From assembly GCA_011947345.1 (NCBI GenBank), contig JAAVTG010000064.1, forward strand, positions 550,865 through 614,864: a stretch of DNA of 64,000 bases, read 5' to 3'. The stretch's first letter is position 1; each line of letters opens with the position of its first letter. Below the pieces are notes generated by a model, which saw only the letters and a list, made by a program, of their open reading frames with translations, ran no database searches and was not told the origin of the DNA. Below, piece after piece: positions 12,104-22,379 of the stretch. Source of the DNA: Phytophthora quininea. Its lineage: Eukaryota; Oomycota; Peronosporomycetes; Peronosporales; Peronosporaceae. The position numbers were made by a program, and so were the translations under genes.

Positions 12104-12981
12104 CGTAGCGAGCGCGTTGTTGCTTCTTCGATCAGTTGAGCTTGATCGGTTTTGGTGGCTTGGCAAAATGAAAAGTGACTTGAGCTCAACTGCGCGTAGG
12201 AACCATCGAAGCGGTCATTACGGCAAACGTCGCGCTCGGTCAGTTTTACTCTGAGTAGACGTCAACAGTTTTAGAGGAAAGTCGAAAGCGAGCCATTTTT
12301 GTGAGCGCACTTGGTATCGACTGCCAGCAGGCCTGTCAGGCCATGCAGTGCCAACTCAAACAAGAAAACGGGTGATAGACCTCTGTAATCTTTACCCTTA
12401 CTCAACGAGCACTTGCGACTATCGAAAATAATTGTTTGGTACGTCGTGAAACATCACAACTCGAGTGCACTCTACGTTGAGTACCGTGTACGCCAGGTAT
12501 CTTATGCACGCTGCTTGAAAACGCCCATTTGTCATGAAAAGCGTCTTCCTGCAGCTGCGCTCTCGTTCATCGAGAGAGCTCATAGAACCGAAACTGATGA
12601 TAAAATTCTGTGTACTAACTATTTTCCCAAACAAAACAAGTATCTTTTGGCCAAGAGTCAATATTTCACAGAGTCATGGGTTCTCACAACACGCACGAGT
12701 CGCAGTTCGACCTGCTTCTGCGCTGGTGAAAGGTCGAGAAGCTGCCGCCTGTCCGGAACAAAACCTTTGCCGAACGTGGTCGAAAGACACAGACTCGGAT
12801 CGCCATCGACTTTCCTTAAATGCCTTCGGCGGGACCCGTCGCGGGCGACCTCTCCTTTGAAAATGGGAAAGACGACGAGCAGTACTCACCAAGCAACATA
12901 GGTTGACTTCATTCTCCAACTTGCTGCCATCACCCCACGAGACTATCATTGGTCGCTCAAAGTGACAACCCGCTCGCCACC
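12104..12981. promoter_or_regulatory. Shared divergent 5' region of two PAN repeat genes
   Basis: The second repeat gene starts at 12103 on the minus strand and the third at 12982 on the plus strand, so these 0.88 kb must hold both promoters. Both starts sit in a similar L-A-T-M-V-R coding context. The plus-strand start is preceded by GCCACC, a strong eukaryotic start context. I see no other credible gene in the spacer; the short open frames are unconvincing. Confidence 0.5.
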
Positions 12982-14818
12982 ATGGTAAGAGTGGCAACTA
13001 TGACGGCCACTATCATCGCAACACTGGTCTATCAGACATCTGCGGAGCCGCTCGCCACTTCTGTCGTCAGCGACGCGATCGCTTCGTGTCATGGACGAGC
13101 ATGCTCTGACCCCGGTAGAGCTCTTCGTGGAGCTGGTGGCCAAGCCGGTTTTTCTCCGCCGACCCCAGACGTCTTGTTGACTGAGACATTGCTCGACACT
13201 TCCTGGCCTGACGACCTGGAGTTCTCCAGTTATGAAAGTTCCAGCTCCGTAGTAGACGACTCCACACTTCCAGATCCAGCAGCTTAAAATGGAGCGACAG
13301 CAAGAGCTTCACTGGGTATGGGGTGTCAACTCTGCTGTCGACGACGCTGACGCATCCAAGGACAGCAGTGCTTCAGAAACGATGTCATGGAGCGATAACG
13401 AGAGCTTCTCCAGTTATGGGAGTGTCAGCTCCGCTGTCGACGACGCTGACGCATCCAAGGACGGCAGTACTTCAGAAACGATGTCATGGAGCGATAGCGA
13501 GAGCTTCTCCAGTTATGGGAGCATTAGTACCAACTCCAACGTCGACGGTAATCCTGAGGATGTGGACGCCTCCCGCGCTAGCGACTCGGATTCTGGAAGC
13601 CGACACTACGACTCCTATGGCTCCGACTACGATTTATCGGACAGCTACAGTAACGGTGACTACATCTCTGACTACGGCTCCGGCTCCTCTGGTGGTGGTG
13701 ACTATGGCTCCGACTACGGCTACTCTGGTAGTGGCGACTACGGCTCCGACTACGGCTACTCTGGTAGTGGCGACTACAGCTCTGACTACGGCTCCGACTA
13801 CGGATACTCTGGTAGTGGCGACTATGGCTCTGACTACGGCTCCGACTACGGCTACTCTGGTAGTGGCGACTACGGCTCCGGCTCCGACTACGGCTACTCT
13901 GGTAGTGGCGACTACGGCTCCGGCTCCGGCTCCGACTACGGCTACTCTGGTAGTGTTGACTACGGCTCCGACTACGGATACTCTGGTAGTGTTGACTACG
14001 GCTCCGACTACGGCTACTCTGGTAGTGGCGACTACGGCTCCGGCTACGGCTACTCTGGTAGTGGCGACTACGGCTCCGGCTACGGCTACTCTGGTAGTGG
14101 CGACTACGGCTCCGGCTACGGCTACTCTGGTAGTGGCGACTACGGCTCCGACTACGGCTACTCTGGTAGTGGCGACTACGGCTCCGGCTCCGACTACGGC
14201 TACTCTGGTAGTGGCGACTACGGCTCCGGCTCCGACTACGGCTACTCTGGTAGTGGCGACTACAGCTCTGACTACGGCTCCGACTACGGATACTCTGGTA
14301 GTGGCGACTATGGCTCTGACTACGGCTCCGACTACGGCTACTCTGGTAGTGGCGACTACGGCTCCGGCTCCGACTACGGCTACTCTGGTAGTGGCGACTA
14401 CAGCTCTGACTACGGCTCCGGCTCCGGCTACTCTGGTAGTGGCGACTATGGCTCTGACTACGGATCCGGCTCCTCTGGTGGCAGCAACGAAGTTCACGAC
14501 ACGGCGGCGTCTACCGGCGGCCCGAGTCCGTGCTCGGAAAGTGGCCCCAACAGAGAAGACGGGAAACTGTGGTGGGGCCCAGGCGTAAATTTCATCGAAA
14601 AAGTGAGCAAAACGTCGACGCCCTTCTCGTTCACAAGCTGCTGTGAGCTGTGCAGGAGCTCGTCGACGTGCGACCATTTCACCTTCGACGGGATTTACCA
14701 ACGATGTCTGTTGGCTGACAGCAAAGCAAAAACATGTCCATCGATTAAGGTGCTTGAGGTTCGAGTCTCAACGGGCTTTCTTCTTGGCCCGGATGCGGGA
14801 GCGGAAGAATCAATGTAG
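12982..14818 (+). CDS. Secreted Gly/Tyr/Ser/Asp-repeat protein with PAN/Apple domain
   Basis: The start is at 12982, in the strong context GCCACCATGG. The N-terminus is a signal peptide (about residues 1-21), followed by an R-A-L-R-G-A motif at 46-51 and a T-S-W-P-D-D box at 73-78, both matching the first gene in position. Next come two copies of a Ser/Asp unit (S-A-V-D-D-A-D-A-S-K-D), and then a long G-D-Y-G-S-D-Y-G-Y-S-G-S block. The C-terminal PAN/Apple module (about 14510-14810) has C-C-E-L-C, C-D-H-F-T-F and R-C-L-L-A-D. The frame changes near 13249-13300. A 52-nt GT-AG segment (13249-13300) would join the frames in phase, but two compensating indels are also possible. The likely role is a secreted coat or adhesive protein. 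The Tyr-rich block resembles adhesive or cross-linkable matrix proteins (inference). Confidence 0.78.
13640..14480 (+). repeat. Coding repeats of the GDYGSDYGYSGS type
   Basis: Units of 36-54 bp built from GGC-GAC-TAC-GGC-TCC and GGC-TAC-TCT-GGT-AGT alternate irregularly. Variants are Asp to Gly and Gly to Ser, plus in-frame length changes. Unlike the two upstream arrays, every length difference keeps the frame. Confidence 0.9.
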
Positions 14819-15108
14819 ATGTCGCTAACCAGTTCTACTGTGGAGTACACGATTTAATCTGTATTGTGCCATGATTATTCTGGTAATGATGTACTCGTAC
14901 TTCACAGTAGACTGCTTTCACGGCCGCGCTGTAGGGAGGCTTCTGTCGCCCACCTCCTCACCGCGCCGCTCGCTCGCTCATTGCTCGACTTGATGCCGTT
15001 CTCGCTCGATTGGCTGCTGAGGTTGATGCTACTACTTTCTTTCCTTGACATTCCGTAGCACGAGTCCAATTGTGTTGTGTTGTTGAGGCTGAAGCTACGA
15101 GCTACGAG
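14819..15108. other. Spacer without a supported gene
   Basis: This is the 3' flank of the Tyr-repeat gene and the 3' flank of the convergent PLD-like gene. It includes a short tandem of the motif GAGCTAC near 15090-15110. I see nothing else. Confidence 0.5.
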
Positions 15109-16152
15109 CTACGTACTTCCGCGCTTCTCCTTAGAGCGCCCCATCGTCAGCATCTTCTCGTCCACGGGCACGCCGTACGGCGGCATTGAGGCCTGCAGCA
15201 CCTTCTTCCGGAAGCGCATCGAAATGGGCGTCTCGAAGGTGACGTCGTTGTCCTCAAAGTTGTTTTCCCGACACCACTCGGTGCCCGCCCGACGGGAGCG
15301 GTGGATCAAGCCCGCTCCCGTCAGGTTGCTCGAGCCTGAAAACTTCATGGCGTCGTCAATTGTCATGCCCTTCATGTGCATCATGGTTGATGGCGTTGAT
15401 GTCGTGAAAATGGGAATATCACAGTGCAGGAAGTCGAGGAGGATTTCCCCATTTGAAGAACCTCCGAGTTTGGCCTCACTCGTGTCCGTGTAGACAACAC
15501 TTTCGAGCCCCCGGCGGGCAGCAGCACGGAGGGCCTCGGCGATGGCCACGTTGGTGACGACGAAGGACGCGACGGTGATGTTGTCGCTGGCCCAGCTGAC
15601 GGCCAGCAGCATCTCCACAAGACCGCAGGGGAAAGTGTGCTCTGTGCCGGCAATGAGTGGTGGCGCGGGCTTGAGCTCCGTCGATAGGTCGCAGAAACGT
15701 ATTGGTTGACTGGCTGGAGGGGCTGCGGCACGAGCAGCTTGCGAAGCCAGCTCGGGGAGGAGATCCGCCGTGATGATGCCCGGTGCGCTCTTCGGGCGGC
15801 GCCCCAAAGGCTTTGGGAGCCCGTGGCGGTTGTTCCAGACATCGACCAACGTGCTGGCGGCAAAACACCGCTCCTTCTTGTGGCTCTCGGAGATGCCGTT
15901 GCATCCAGCTCTCACGTCCGCGGCTTGGCTCCGGTCTGTAAGACCCAACTCACGGAGGGCCGCCACGATGCGCCGATGGCGCTCACGCATGGCTTTGGCC
16001 GCAGGCGCCAGCGCAGACGGAGAGTTCTTGAGTGCCGTCTCAATGTGCCTTATTGTCTGGGGATAGAACATGTCTGGCTTGAGCCACTCATATAGGTCGC
16101 TGGGAATGGTGCGTTTGACGCGGGCGTCGAGCTCGGCCCCGAGCTCGACCAC
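15109..16152 (-). CDS. Phospholipase D-like (HKD) superfamily protein
   Basis: An uninterrupted 347-residue frame. Near residues 265-290 it contains H-M-K-G-M-T-I-D-D followed by G-S-S-N-L-T, which fits the H-x-K-x4-D plus G-S-x-N signature of the PLD superfamily. One HKD motif is visible, as in the single-motif nuclease/cardiolipin-hydrolase branch (PLDc_2), whose members act as dimers. Upstream, residues 180-250 hold V-A-S-F-V-V-T-N and a strand-rich segment typical of the PLD fold. It probably hydrolyses a phosphodiester of a lipid or nucleic acid; the substrate cannot be told. No signal peptide is evident. Intactness makes it one of the more reliable models here. Confidence 0.75.
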   Translation of the reverse strand: MVELGAELDARVKRTIPSDLYEWLKPDMFYPQTIRHIETALKNSPSALAPAAKAMRERHRRIVAALRELGLTDRSQAADVRAGCNGISESHKKERCFAASTLVDVWNNRHGLPKPLGRRPKSAPGIITADLLPELASQAARAAAPPASQPIRFCDLSTELKPAPPLIAGTEHTFPCGLVEMLLAVSWASDNITVASFVVTNVAIAEALRAAARRGLESVVYTDTSEAKLGGSSNGEILLDFLHCDIPIFTTSTPSTMMHMKGMTIDDAMKFSGSSNLTGAGLIHRSRRAGTEWCRENNFEDNDVTFETPISMRFRKKVLQASMPPYGVPVDEKMLTMGRSKEKRGST

Positions 16153-16308
16153 GAAGGAGTCGGTCCGTCGAGTGCGCCATCGGCAGAATGGGAGCGAGAT
16201 CTTCGGAGATCGTGGGTATTTCTTCTCACCGCCTACAGTACGATGAAGGCATTGCGTTCGTCGTCCAGCTCACAGCTTTGAGTCGTCATGAACTCGGACA
16301 GCAGGTAG

Positions 16309-16555
16309 GTCGATCGCCTTCTGGATGAACGTTTTCACGACCATGGACCCCATCTGCCCACAACAACTACGACAACATGGGCAGGGGTAAGTTACGGGTT
16401 TTGGTCGCTGTTGCCGTCGACATCCCTATTAACGCGATGTGTTGTAGATTGTGGGCGAATTCGTGGGCGGCCTGGACAAATACAATTTTAAGAACCGAGA
16501 AGAGAAGCCGTACCGTTATTACGGCTTCCGAGTGACCGCCAAAATAGCGCAGTAA
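16309..16555 (+). CDS. Small spliced gene, unidentified (3' exons)
   Basis: Two exons are joined by a textbook intron at 16387-16447 (61 nt, GTAAGT, branch CTATTAAC, TAG). The second exon (16448-16555) reads I-V-G-E-F-V-G-G-L-D-K-Y-N and ends R-V-T-A-K-I-A-Q before TAA. The preceding exon, open in phase from 16309, contains a run of six Thr before W-A-G. The 5' part is uncertain. An open frame starts at the ATG near 16182 and runs up to 16304, but joins this exon only with a shift. The protein would be about 60-100 residues. I do not recognise the family. Confidence 0.4.
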
Positions 16556-16869
16556 AACCAGATAAAAGCCGCCGTCGATAGCGACACTCCAGTCGCAATA
16601 ATCAAAACCTGCCAGCACTACAAACAGCAAAGTTTAAAGTAACTAGCTGCAACATTATCAATCAAGAAATAACTTAGGCTGCGTACTGCCATTCCGCTGC
16701 AATGATCCGACGGATTGTCCGTTCCGCTGTTTTGTTTGCAGTGCACGATTTCACTGCTCACCGATCCGCCAGTTTGAACCGCCAAATGTAGTCAAGACCG
16801 AGAGCATCAAAAGCAAACGTGTATTTAGTTGTAGAGGAGACAACCTGCCTTGCTGAACTACCGCGTTTT

Positions 16870-17073
16870 CTACTGGAAATCCGTGTTGCCCGCCAAAAGC
16901 TCCTGGACAAAGTAGAATCTGCACTCGTCGTCCATGCCGCAGTACATCGTTGCGGCGTTCGGGTTCGTGGCCAGCAGTTGAATAAACCGGAAACGTGCAG
17001 CCACCTCAATCGTGCTCGCTAGCTGGTCCTTGAACTCTTTGATCGCAACGTCAGACCGCGAAAGTTTGCACAT
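16870..17073 (-). CDS. Short conserved-looking ORF, 67 residues, unidentified
   Basis: The frame reads D-V-A-I-K-E-F-K-D-Q-L and ends G-N-T-D-F-Q-stop. It has balanced amino acid composition and an amphipathic helical look, unlike the shadow frames around it. An upstream minus-strand segment near 17110-17185 (L-A-I-S-T-S-Y-E-Y-Y-K, then GTAGCT) could be a preceding exon, but I could not find an in-phase acceptor. It may be a partial or broken gene. Confidence 0.3.
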   Translation of the reverse strand: MCKLSRSDVAIKEFKDQLASTIEVAARFRFIQLLATNPNAATMYCGMDDECRFYFVQELLAGNTDFQ

Positions 17074-17399
17074 ACGATCACCCTCTCGACGAGCTGCACT
17101 AGTGTCTGCAAGCGATATGTGGCGAAGCTACCTTGTAGTATTCGTAGCTGGTAGAGATGGCGAGGCTGTTGTCTAATAGCATTCGTTCATGAAACAAAAT
17201 GTTCGCGTTGTGTTTGAAAAGGCAGCTCGCGCTCAATCCGCTGGATCAATCCGCTATCTGCCGGAATTCGGGAGGATTGAATCCGTTGGAATATGGCCAT
17301 TTTCCCTCTCGAATTATATGCAGTGTGCGCGAGCGGATAGGCCGTCCGGCTGGAAAGAAAACTCCGCTGGAATTTGGCACTCAGCTTTGGTGCATTTAG

Positions 17400-17660
17400 G
17401 AATAGGGACACTAATTAAAACTGAGCTGGGGTGGGCTGGCTTGTTCCACCATATAGCAAGCCTGTAACGCTCGGAAAATCTTGGCCGCACGGAACGATGT
17501 GCTTCCATCAGGACTGTATTTGGGTAATGAGAAGCAAAAAGTGTTCGCCATATTGCTATATGAGGACAAGGCCTAAGCGTTTGTCCTCGATAAATTCTTG
17601 TAGCTTGTCGCTGTGGGTGAAGAAAACGCTGGCACCCATCCAGTGAACAAAGCCACCTTG
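17400..17660 (-). pseudogene. Decayed coding relic with P-D-G-S-T-S motif
   Basis: The minus-strand translation in mixed frames gives W-M-G-A-S-V-F-F-T-H-S-D and P-D-G-S-T-S-F-R-A-A-K-I-F-R-A. Related nucleotide sequence recurs near 21450-21600, where the same peptide appears as P-D-G-S-T-S-L-R-L-A-K-I-F. Two diverged copies with shared coding-like spacing suggest remnants of one dispersed element or gene. The origin is unknown. The rest of 16556-17995 shows no gene I can support. Confidence 0.35.
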
Positions 17661-17995
17661 CATGTGGCCAACTTGAAAATGCTGTTGCTGAACGTGCAGC
17701 CTGGGGAAAATCATGAATATTCATCGCAGATAATTACTGTCGAGTGACGTTGAGCCGCCGGATATGGTGGAGTTGACAATTGACAGGAAAAGATACCCAG
17801 CAAGCCGCCAGTTCCATATCCGACCACGATCCATACGTATTGCAAGCATATTACAGCGGCGTAATGTGCGCAGCAGACATTAACATCGCAGCAAAGCGAG
17901 CAGGCTTTAAGATGCCGCGAAATCCCATGCATAATTTGTAATCGACACGCTGAAAAGTCTCAAACGTGCATGATGGTGGTCGTACATTGTATTGC

Positions 17996-19357
17996 TTAAA
18001 GCTTACTTACGCTATTCTCTGCGTACGCTCCCAGTTTGCTGCATTGCAACCTTTCCATAGACGTAAATCTGACCAGGCCATCTTGCTCTCTCACTTCTTG
18101 CGCAGCCAGGAACTTTGAGATCCTCTGGGCCATCAATTGGGACGGATACTCGACGAGGTGGTAGGCCGCCGATGCCAGCCCGAGGATTAAAAAGAACCGC
18201 GCAAATAATCGGTTAAAGTACTTTGGCTGTGAGCTGATCGTCGGGTTCCAAACGACGAAGCTGTGCAGCAAGTAAACCGAGAAGCTGATCTTGCCCCAGT
18301 AACGCAGCACACTCCACTCGAACATGGCGGAGACACACGATGGATGGATCATTTCAATGACGAATATCGCTGTCAGTAGTGCGCTAACAAACGGAAAACC
18401 TGGTGTGTCGGGAGCGGGATTCTTCAGCACCCAGTTGAAGAGTAGGCCTTTACAGCAAACGCTGAGCAACACCGCAATGACCAAGTACTCGAACACGCGG
18501 ATCGCAACTGTGTGCCACCAGCGAAATTGGAACCCAGTCTCTTTAATCCACGCGTCGACCTTGACGTACACGACAGCAGCTATCGACCCCGACAAAAACG
18601 TTGGAATGTGCGGCAGCAATGGCATGTGGCTCGTTCGAAACTCGTACCAGCCATTGTAGATCAGCCACGGAAACAGTGGAACCACGATCACCCCCAGTAG
18701 CTACGCATGACGATGATGGCCAAGACGAACATGGGAATCACAAAATAGTACGAAATCTCCAACGGCAGCGTCCACAAGACAAATTGACGATGGTTGTAAT
18801 CGAACATCAGTGTCTGAAACAGGTCGAAGTCCTCGGGTTTTTCCACGAGATAATAGAGGTGTTGGTCCTTAAAAGGCATCAGCGACAGCACAGCCACTGT
18901 CAATGCAAACAGCGGGTACACACGGAAGAACCGCTTCGAGAAGTAGTCTGCCAATGCGAACGCCCACGACCGTAAGCTTGCTCCTTGGGCCAGCAACTTC
19001 ATACTCTTCTTCATGAAGAGCCACGTCAGCAGAAACGATGACAGCACAAAAATGTGTCGACCGCCACTGCCCCGAGGTTGAGCTCCTGAATATATTCGTG
19101 AGAGTGCTGGGTGACGACCAAGATGGCAGCGAGCCCTCTCACACCGTCCAGGAAAATCACTTTTGTCGGAGGCGACGTTGCTGGAGTGGTCGAACGTGCG
19201 GTCTCCGTTAATATCTTGGAGCCCAGCTCACTTGGGCCCACGAAGGTTTGGTCGGCTTTCGATTCGGACGAGGTCGGCGACTCGGATTCCACAACTTTAC
19301 CTGGATTGTTCCAGTGTCATCGCCAAATTTCAGGCCTTGTGCTGGAGTCTCGCTCAT
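17996..19357 (-). CDS. Acyltransferase-3 family (OafA/NolL-like) membrane protein, frameshifted
   Basis: Three consecutive frames together give about 450 residues. Near 19150 is V-I-F-L-D-G-V-R-G-L-A-A, the characteristic N-terminal D-G-x-R-G motif. Downstream come V-A-V-D-T-F next to L-S-S-F-L-L-T (the family's VDxFFVLSGFLLT), R-F-F-R-V-Y-P-L-F-A, and about ten hydrophobic helices ending with F-S-V-Y-L-L-H. Family members transfer acyl groups to sugars or lipids at membranes. Frame breaks occur at a T run (about 19050) and a G run (about 18690), with a third near 19285 that allows an N-terminal extension to the Met at 19357. All are single-base, so sequencing error is plausible; otherwise this is a young pseudogene. 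Confidence 0.75.
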
Positions 19358-20002
19358 GGGCGTACTGCTGCTCGTTGCAATCGCAATGATTCCGGGCTTT
19401 GCTCTCGAGGCGTGCGATTCAAAACTGAGAACTACGCCCGCCGAATGCGTCAGTGTAACGATCAAGGACGGACGACAGGGAAACTGACAAGGAAAGTCGT
19501 GTGTTTCCGACCAAAACGACGGGTGGCCATGCGGCCACAGCTATAATCGTCGGCATGCTACTAGTATCACACAGCAACGACAGAAGGGCTAGTTCCGTCC
19601 ATACGCCCGCGTTTTGTTGGGTTGCCACCGCGATACACACATAGGATTACAGCACTGTTCTTGGTGTGCCTTTCATAAGTGACTTCTCGTGTTGCCAAAG
19701 GATTGAGTCTTGAAACGGTCTGGAGGGGCTGTCTTCATTTTTACTTTAAGTAACAGCTATAGCAGCAGAGATAAAAGCGTTTACCAACGAATCAAGAGTG
19801 CAAAACCGCAGGGTAAGGTAGGATATTTTGAGGAGAACGAAGTTCGAGAGCAGGTAGAATCACACACATGGGCGCTACCAGTGTAATAGACCTGGTGGCA
19901 GCGACACCGAGATGCATCTAAACGAGAATCAATAATTGTTGGGCGGTTGCGACTTGGGGGCGACCGATGGTAAAGGTCACGTTGGGTTTGAGCGACGAGA
20001 TC
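19358..20002. other. Spacer without a supported gene
   Basis: Short open frames on both strands show no family features or consistent splice pattern. Confidence 0.4.
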
Positions 20003-20272
20003 AGGCAGTCTCAACTCGGCAGCGACGAGAACAGGCAGTCTCGAATCGGCGGCGACGAGGACAAGTCTCGAATCGGCGGCGACGAGGACAAGTCTCCAAT
20101 CGGCAGCGACGAGAACAGGCAGTCTCGAATCGGCAGCGACGAGGACAAGTCTCGAATCGGCGGCGACGAGGACAAGTCTCAAATTGGCGGCGACGAGAAC
20201 AAGTCTCGAATCGGCAGCGACGAGGACAAGTCTCAAATTGGCGGCGACGAGAACAAGTGTCGAATGCGCAGC
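20003..20272. repeat. 27-bp minisatellite
   Basis: About ten units of a 27-bp motif (core CGACGAGGACAAGTCTC) with scattered substitutions. It is open on both strands (Asp/Glu/Lys/Ser-rich on plus, Arg/Cys/Phe-rich on minus), and neither flank extends into a recognisable gene. The unit divergence suggests it is older than the 144-bp and 81-bp arrays. Confidence 0.85.
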
Positions 20273-21206
20273 AACGTGAGCAAGTAGTCTCGAATCGGCA
20301 GTGACAAGGGCAAGCAGCAGAAGGTGACGACAGAAGTGCGGCAACCGACGACAGCAAGCAGGCAGTTGACGGTGGACATCGGATGTAAGGACTCGGTGGA
20401 CGTCGACGGTGGTGACAACGGTGGACGTCAGACGGAAGCAGCAGTTGGAAGCCAACAGTTGGAAGCCAACAGTGAACGACGGTGGTAGTCTCGACGGTGG
20501 ACGCTGAAGCGGGAACAGTCGACCGACCCGTGACCGGCGTTGCGGCAATTGATACTGTCAAGGACTGCAAGGTGACGTGCAGGCAGGAAGGACGGTTGGT
20601 GTTGTTGATGCCAGCGGTGGCTGTGCAGGACGGTGCTAGCGTGGACCGAACGAACGGGAGGGGACCAGTGTGTCTTCGAGTCTCCGTACTGCGATGTAAG
20701 GGGCCAGTGTGTTCCAAGTGGTAAGGACAGGCGTGCAGGGAATTCGCTTCGCGAGGTGCCAAGGGCTGCAAGGTTGAGAGCAGGCAGGACAGTTGTTGTC
20801 GAGAAAGGATAATAAATAGGTGACAGTGTCGGCCAGGGCACGCACCGGCGCAGGGAGCCCAGTTGGTTCTCTGTCGGCCAGTAGTTGTTAACGGTGTTGA
20901 AGTTAGTGACGGACGGCCCATCGGATCCAACGCAGGGTCAGCACACGAGCTAGCGGCTACTCCAGGAACGGGAGGACCTCAAGAGTTCATTACACCAGGA
21001 TTACAACTGAAGGCGGCAACCGACTCAAAGTTGGTTCAGTGGCTGAGAGCACGTTGATTAGCTAGCCGGACAACGGCCAAAAAGACATATTCTTCGCGCG
21101 CGAGAAAGCGTTCTCGGAACTAGTCACTCCGCCGCTTTGTCGAAACTGTTCGACAGCCAGACAAACGGTCAAACGCTTCGATAGGGAAGAAGTACACAGT
21201 CTCATT
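20273..21206. other. Unassigned region
   Basis: No gene can be supported. The plus strand has a short open tail near 20863-21057 ending L-V-Q-W-L-R-A-R-stop, with no recognisable context. Confidence 0.3.
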
Positions 21207-21359
21207 TGCTGCAAGTTGTGCTGGTATTTTTGTGACCATTTCACCTTCGACCAGCGATGTCTGCTGGTGAGCGGAGCAATAACGCGTCCATCGATTAAGG
21301 TGCTCGAGGTTCGAGTCTCGACGGGCTTTCTTCTTGGCCCGGATACGGGAACGGAATAA
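21207..21359 (+). pseudogene. PAN/Apple domain fragment, relic of the 13-14.8 kb gene family
   Basis: The frame reads C-C-K-L-C, C-D-H-F-T-F, R-C-L-L-V and then S-I-K-V-L-E-V-R-V-S-T-G-F-L-L-G-P-D before TAA. This matches the C-terminus of the gene ending at 14818 almost word for word, and nucleotide similarity continues past the stop into the 3' flank (ATCAATGTAG). Part of the Apple domain between the second and third cysteines is deleted. No repeat block or N-terminus is found upstream, so this is a truncated duplicate. Confidence 0.8.
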
Positions 21360-21642
21360 TCAATGTAGTGTCGCCAACCAGAAGTACACGATTTATTGCG
21401 CTCGTCTCTACAGCAGGTAGTCTCACTCCCGCTGCACGCAGATCCATATTTGTCTGCTCGAACGCTCAGAAAATCTTGGCCAGACGCAGCGATGTGCTGC
21501 CGTCAGGTCTGTGCTGGGGCACTTGGAATTGAGCTGCTCTAAACTTTGTTGTAGCCTGACCGTGTGGGTTTCTGCGCTCCACCGGCAAACGGTGTCGATC
21601 CGAGACGACGCGTTTTAATCAGCGGCGAGATATCCTCTCGCG

Positions 21643-22251
21643 ATGGCAGGCTTAACGCGATGGAGAATTGCTTTGTGTCCTGTTGAGAGCGCGCTTGCTA
21701 AGGCAGCATTATCCTTTCTGTCCTGTACGCCTAAAATCAATTTATTTGGACTAGTAATGGAGCATCTCGGCTCGAGTCGCTATGGGGTCCGACGATTTGC
21801 TGTAGCTGTATCAGCCACAGCAAAACGACGCCCCCGTAGTACGACAGCAATACATTTGACTCTTTACTACAGCCGTACTAGGGTTTACACCATCCGCATG
21901 CGTTCTAGATACATTTCATGGCGCCCTTCGTCCACCATAACGACGCTGGGCCAGGTTGCCAAGTTTTCTGCTGCTGATACCATCGAAATTTGTGTTCGAG
22001 ACGACGACTTTAGTGGACAGGGAACTCAATCCAACCTCCTGAGCTATAAGGATTCCCTGAAGAACTGGCATTACTGTTGGGCTGCGCTTGCTGGGATGGA
22101 TACGTCCCGTTGCTCGTTTCGATCGGCGATCAGTGTGCTTCATCCGTTCAGGCCACTGGGAAGCACTTGGCCGTTGCCACTGGTGACATCCATTTCTTAT
22201 AAAACCGAATGGGGCAAGCGTTCGCGTCCTGCTCAGCAAGTTCCGCCGTGA
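21643..22251 (+). CDS. Unidentified ORF, 202 residues, doubtful
   Basis: A single open frame with no recognised motif. Its amino acid composition is only weakly protein-like. It is retained because of its length and the lack of a better minus-strand reading in the region; it may not be a gene. Confidence 0.2.
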   Translation: MAGLTRWRIALCPVESALAKAALSFLSCTPKINLFGLVMEHLGSSRYGVRRFAVAVSATAKRRPRSTTAIHLTLYYSRTRVYTIRMRSRYISWRPSSTITTLGQVAKFSAADTIEICVRDDDFSGQGTQSNLLSYKDSLKNWHYCWAALAGMDTSRCSFRSAISVLHPFRPLGSTWPLPLVTSISYKTEWGKRSRPAQQVPP

Positions 22252-22379
22252 GAGTCGCGTTGACGGCGATCTGTTCTCTAGTCAACGGGACACCTCCAGC
22301 ATCCGAGAACTCGCTGCAAATCTCCATACAACATTTCATTCTGAAGTTTGATGGTTGACAAGAACTCAAACAGCTTGTA

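Noticed and set aside
14750..14790. tRNA-like GGTTCGAGTC motif (also near 21310)
   Set aside because: It is inside the PAN-gene coding sequence (V-L-E-V-R-V-S) and its duplicate; no A-box or cloverleaf surrounds it.
19936..20304. Acidic D-E-D-K-S repeat protein over the 27-bp minisatellite
   Set aside because: No signal peptide, no flanking coding signal and equal openness on the opposite strand; treated as a non-coding minisatellite.
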